A stretch of 7,370 nt of DNA from assembly GCA_009780765.1 (NCBI GenBank), contig WQZK01000088.1, positions 1 through 7,370 on the forward strand, given 5' to 3'. How positions within the stretch are numbered: position 1 is the stretch's first letter; every line of letters begins with the position of its first letter. Origin of the DNA: Defluviitaleaceae bacterium. Lineage in GTDB: Bacteria; Bacillota; Clostridia; Lachnospirales; UBA5962. The position numbers and the translations under genes were made by a program. Positions 5,325 to 7,370 of this stretch are shown in pieces. The notes below the pieces were generated by a model. It searched no databases. It was not told the origin of the DNA and saw only the letters and a list, made by a program, of their open reading frames with translations.

Positions 5325-5357
5325 TTCCTCTCTTTCTATGCACGAAAATGAGAGGAA
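5325..5357. repeat. Inverted repeat in the ychF-araC spacer
   Basis: TTCCTCTC (5325-5332) and GAGAGGAA (5350-5357) are perfect complements around 17 bases, and TTTC/GAAA can add inner pairs. The repeat lies in the leader of the AraC-type gene, 45 bases above its ATG. Read rightward it is followed by T7 at 5363-5369 and resembles a terminator for antisense RNA. Read leftward no U tract follows. It may be an operator for self-regulation. Confidence 0.4.
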
Positions 5358-5394
5358 TAGAATTTTTTTCACACTCGTGATATTTGCCTCAATT

Positions 5395-6489
5395 CTACAC
5401 ATTAAATCTAAACAAAATAACGTCGCCATCTTTAACAATATATTCTTTGCCCTCAAGCCTTACAAGCCCACTTTCTTTTGCAAGATTATAATTGCCGAGC
5501 CTTATCAAATCATCATAATTTACAATTTCTGCCCTAATAAATCCGCGTTCAAAATCTGTGTGAATTTTTCCGGCTGCCTGTGGTGCTTTTGTACCGTTTA
5601 CAATCGTCCATGCTCTAACCTCTTTTGGCCCTGCTGTAAGAAAAGAAACAAGGCCCAAAAGCTTGTAGCTTGCAGAAATAAGCTTATCAAGCCCACTTTC
5701 TGAAAGCCCTAAATCGGCAAGAAACTCTTTTTTATCATCTTCTTCAAGTTCCGACATATCCTCTTCAATTTTAGCACACACAACAAAAACTTCCGATTTT
5801 TCTTTTTCTGCATGAGCCATTACTTCTTTAACATATAAATTTTCTAAACCATTATTAGCTAAATCGTTCTCATTAACATTGGCAGCATAAATTACAGGCT
5901 TGTCCGTAAGTAAGTTAAAAGATTTAACTAATTCTCTTTCTTCTTTGTCAAACTCTAAATTTCTGATAGAGTTTCCTTCTTCAAGCTCTTTTTGAAGCAT
6001 ATGCAATAAATCTAGTTCTTTTTGCAAGGATTTATCAGCTTTAACGGATTTGATAGTTTTAGCAAGCCTTCTTTCCACAGCGTCCATATCGGAAAAAATA
6101 AGCTCGTAGTTAATTGTTTCAATATCTCTTATAGGATTTACATTTGTATCCACATGTATAATATTTTCATCTTCAAAACATCTAACAACATGCAAAATAG
6201 CATCTACTTCCCTAATGTGCGAAAGAAACTGGTTACCAAGCCCCTCACCTTTACTTGCACCTCTAACAAGCCCAGCTATATCAACAAATTCGATAACAGC
6301 TGGAGTTAATTTTTCGGCATTATATAATTTTTCTAAGTTTTTAAGCCTATCATCAGGTACAAAAACAACACCAACGTTTGGGTCTATTGTACAAAATGGA
6401 TAATTAGCAGATTCGGCACCTGCTTTTGTTAGCGAGTTAAAAAGGGTACTTTTCCCAACATTGGGAAGCCCCACAATTCCTAATTTCAT
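5395..6489 (-). CDS. ychF: YchF, universal OBG-family ATPase
   Basis: YchF is a conserved cytosolic P-loop ATPase that binds ribosomes and has been linked to translation and stress control. At 364 residues this one has the standard length. The G1 loop is GLPNVGKS (7-14) and G3 is DIAGL (70-74), followed by VRGASKGEGLGNQFL. The nucleotide-specificity motif is N204-V-N-E207 in place of NKxD, the change that makes the family prefer ATP. A helical coiled insert occupies about 130-190. The C-terminal TGS domain spans about 280-363 and ends FRFNV. The ATG at 6489 is preceded by AGAGGA (6498-6503) at eight bases. A promoter lies upstream at 6525-6533. There is no clear terminator before the AraC-type gene, so some cotranscription is possible. 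Confidence 0.97.
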   Translation of the reverse strand: MKLGIVGLPNVGKSTLFNSLTKAGAESANYPFCTIDPNVGVVFVPDDRLKNLEKLYNAEKLTPAVIEFVDIAGLVRGASKGEGLGNQFLSHIREVDAILHVVRCFEDENIIHVDTNVNPIRDIETINYELIFSDMDAVERRLAKTIKSVKADKSLQKELDLLHMLQKELEEGNSIRNLEFDKEERELVKSFNLLTDKPVIYAANVNENDLANNGLENLYVKEVMAHAEKEKSEVFVVCAKIEEDMSELEEDDKKEFLADLGLSESGLDKLISASYKLLGLVSFLTAGPKEVRAWTIVNGTKAPQAAGKIHTDFERGFIRAEIVNYDDLIRLGNYNLAKESGLVRLEGKEYIVKDGDVILFRFNV

Positions 6490-6524
6490 TCTTTACGTCC
6501 TCTCGTTTAAATATTACCTTTACT

Positions 6525-6533
6525 ACTATAACA
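6525..6533 (-). promoter_or_regulatory. Promoter for ychF (extended -10)
   Basis: The minus strand reads TGTTATAGT (6533-6525), an extended -10 with TATAGT. No good -35 is present 16-18 bases upstream; the best is TGTTCA. The predicted start near 6518 gives a leader of about 29 nt. The cls promoter has the same TGT before its -10 hexamer. Confidence 0.5.
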
Positions 6534-6550
6534 CATTTTTTGCAATTTGA

Positions 6551-6580
6551 ACATACTTTTTTGAATTACTGCAAATACTA
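6551..6580 (+). promoter_or_regulatory. Candidate sigma-G-like promoter for the lipoprotein gene
   Basis: ACATA (6551-6555), an 18-base spacer and AATACTA (6574-6580) resemble the forespore sigma-G pattern, whose -10 is close to CATACTA. The -10 matches at six of seven positions and the -35 is weaker. No better sigma-A promoter is seen. The expected start near 6587 agrees with translation from 6609 and not from the ATG at 6591. Confidence 0.3.
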
Positions 6581-6608
6581 GAAATTAATTATGAAGGAGG
6601 AAACAATA

Positions 6609-7079
6609 ATGAAAAAAATATTTATTGCGTTATTAGCAATTTTAGCCTTATCATCTTGCAGAGATAATGGCGAAAATGAAAACAATATAATAATTAGAGC
6701 AAACGGAAGTATAAGCCAAAACGAAACTATAATTTTCAAAAACCCAAGCGAATATTATACAAGAGATCTAACTATGGATGCCCCTTTAAATTTAGCCGAA
6801 AAAAAACACGAAATAGAAAACTTGCTTACTAAATTTGATGAAATAGATATGGCTTTAGTTGTTGTGCTTGAAAACAGAGCTATAATTGGCGTTTTAGCCA
6901 CTCCCAATGCAGATACTGAGCTTCTAAAAAAAGAAATACAAAAGCTTGTACGAGCAAACATCGACTCTATAATACACGTTAATGTTACATTTGATGCAGA
7001 GCTAATAGAAAGGCTAGATATTGGGGGTGATTTTCACGCCTTTAAATATCTCAATTTTGACGATTCTACTAAGATGTAA
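6609..7079 (+). CDS. YhcN/YlaJ-like sporulation lipoprotein
   Basis: The product is a 156-residue lipoprotein. Its signal peptide is MKKIFIALLAILALSSC, with lipobox LSSC and lipidated Cys17, so the mature protein should be tethered to the outer face of a membrane. After an acidic linker, residues about 62-133 match the YhcN/YlaJ pattern: a helix (AEKKHEIENLLTKF), then IDMALVVVLENRAIIGVLA, a second helix (TELLKKEIQKLVRA) and IIHVNVTFDAELIERL. In Bacillus relatives this family is made in the forespore and affects germination or outgrowth. An ATG at 6591 is in frame, but AAGGAGG (6594-6600) overlaps that codon's neighbourhood and sits eight bases before the ATG at 6609, which also begins a canonical signal peptide. 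The gene is divergent from ychF. The family call rests on pattern resemblance by eye. Confidence 0.82.
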   Translation: MKKIFIALLAILALSSCRDNGENENNIIIRANGSISQNETIIFKNPSEYYTRDLTMDAPLNLAEKKHEIENLLTKFDEIDMALVVVLENRAIIGVLATPNADTELLKKEIQKLVRANIDSIIHVNVTFDAELIERLDIGGDFHAFKYLNFDDSTKM

Positions 7080-7138
7080 TCAAAACAGTTGATTATATTC
7101 TAAAAATCTGTTAAAATAAAGTATACCAATTTGCATTC

Positions 7139-7165
7139 AAAACAGTAATAAAAATTTGTTTTTTT
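7139..7165 (+). terminator. Weak possible terminator after the lipoprotein gene
   Basis: AAAACA (7139-7144) can pair with TGTTTT (7157-7162) around a 12-base loop, and the T run continues to 7165. There is only one G-C pair, so this is marginal. TCAAAACAGT occurs at both 7080-7089 and 7137-7146, a 10-base direct repeat flanking the spacer. Confidence 0.25.
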
Positions 7166-7168
7166 CTG

Positions 7169-7255
7169 CTATACTTCATCAACTCCTTCTAACGTGCTAT
7201 ACGCATGCGTCGGTGTCATTTCATTGTTTAGCAAAAAATATCTAAATTTTTGCAT
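7169..7255 (-). CDS. Possible 28-residue ORF in the spacer before the response regulator
   Basis: The minus strand opens at ATG (7255-7253) and stops at TAG (7171-7169). It begins MQKFRYFLLNNEM and ends STLEGVDEV. The composition looks protein-like, and the DNA at about 7190-7215 is richer in G+C than the surrounding spacer. Against it, there is no Shine-Dalgarno before the ATG and no convincing promoter. It could be a gene remnant, a small protein or chance. I recognise no family. Confidence 0.18.
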   Translation of the reverse strand: MQKFRYFLLNNEMTPTHAYSTLEGVDEV

Positions 7256-7305
7256 TACTATTTTCGATACAAATTAGTATAAAAACTCCGAAAGGATGAT
7301 TGTTT

Positions 7306-7370
7306 ATGACAAATTATAATATACTTGTAGTAGACGATGATAACGAAATAAGAAACGCACTTAATATATA
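7306..7370 (+). CDS. Response regulator, N-terminal fragment (cut by window edge)
   Basis: Only 21 codons are present: MTNYNILVVDDDNEIRNALN and one more residue. This is the first strand and acidic pocket of a CheY-like receiver domain, ILVVDDD, with the paired Asp residues (10-12) that bind Mg2+ near the phosphorylation site. The sequence style fits OmpR/PhoB-type DNA-binding regulators in Clostridia, but the output domain is outside the window. AAAGGA (7291-7296) lies nine bases before the ATG. A possible -10, TATAAA (7278-7283), has only a poor -35. A sensor kinase gene would be expected downstream. Confidence 0.85.
   Translation, partial: MTNYNILVVDDDNEIRNALNI

Noticed and set aside
5314..5703. 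Plus-strand open frame of 129 codons across the end of ychF
   Set aside because: It is antisense to the well-supported TGS domain of YchF, has no ribosome binding site and an implausible composition rich in Phe, Cys and Asn.
6022..6403. Two plus-strand open frames opposite the N-terminal part of ychF
   Set aside because: Both are antisense to the conserved GTPase core, lack ribosome binding sites and resemble no family.
6755..6961. Minus-strand frame opposite the lipoprotein gene
   Set aside because: It is a Ser-rich shadow of the lipoprotein coding sequence with no start signals.
7111..7179. Minus-strand 22-codon frame with an AGAAGGAG before its ATG
   Set aside because: The spacing to the ATG is only three bases, the peptide resembles nothing known, and it overlaps the possible terminator and repeats; probably chance.

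Overview
The window looks like chromosomal DNA from a low-GC, spore-forming Firmicute, most likely a Clostridia member. The basis is the AT-rich intergenic DNA, strong AGGAGG-type ribosome binding sites, sigma-A promoters with TGn extended -10 boxes, T-rich intrinsic terminators, a YhcN/YlaJ-type sporulation lipoprotein, and the mix of protein families. I cannot name the species from the sequence. There is no rRNA, tRNA, CRISPR array or transposase.

Layout from left to right. Positions 1-303 hold no recognisable gene. They do carry a near-ideal leftward sigma-A promoter with an UP-like A/T tract (237-294), a possible 25-codon ORF (137-214) and short tandem repeats (16-105). A cardiolipin synthase (304-1761, minus) follows. 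It is divergent from a small membrane-anchored protein of unknown function (1882-2298, plus), and the two promoters overlap at their -35 boxes. Next come an AEC-family permease with a TTG start (2379-3332) and a GNAT acetyltransferase (3402-3827), both plus. A 195-base regulatory gap with several dyads, a possible sporulation-type promoter and a leader hairpin precedes a 102-residue protein with ten cysteines (4023-4331). Two back-to-back terminators separate that gene from a convergent AraC-type regulator with a GyrI-like effector domain (4429-5280, minus). Upstream of the regulator, also on the minus strand, is the universal ATPase YchF (5395-6489). A divergent lipoprotein gene (6609-7079, plus) follows. 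The window ends in the first 21 codons of a response regulator (7306-7370).

These are mostly single-gene units and do not form one pathway. The clearest biological links are membrane lipid synthesis (cls) beside a membrane-anchored protein, and two genes plausibly tied to sporulation: the Cys-rich protein and the YhcN-like lipoprotein. Both have candidate sporulation-sigma promoters. Ribosome binding site placement moves three starts inward from the longest open frame: cls to 1761, the AraC-type gene to 5280, and the lipoprotein to 6609.

I did not find a convincing new multi-gene system. The items most worth a second look are the orphan strong promoter at the left edge, the ten-cysteine protein with its structured leader, and two very short candidate ORFs (137-214 and 7169-7255).
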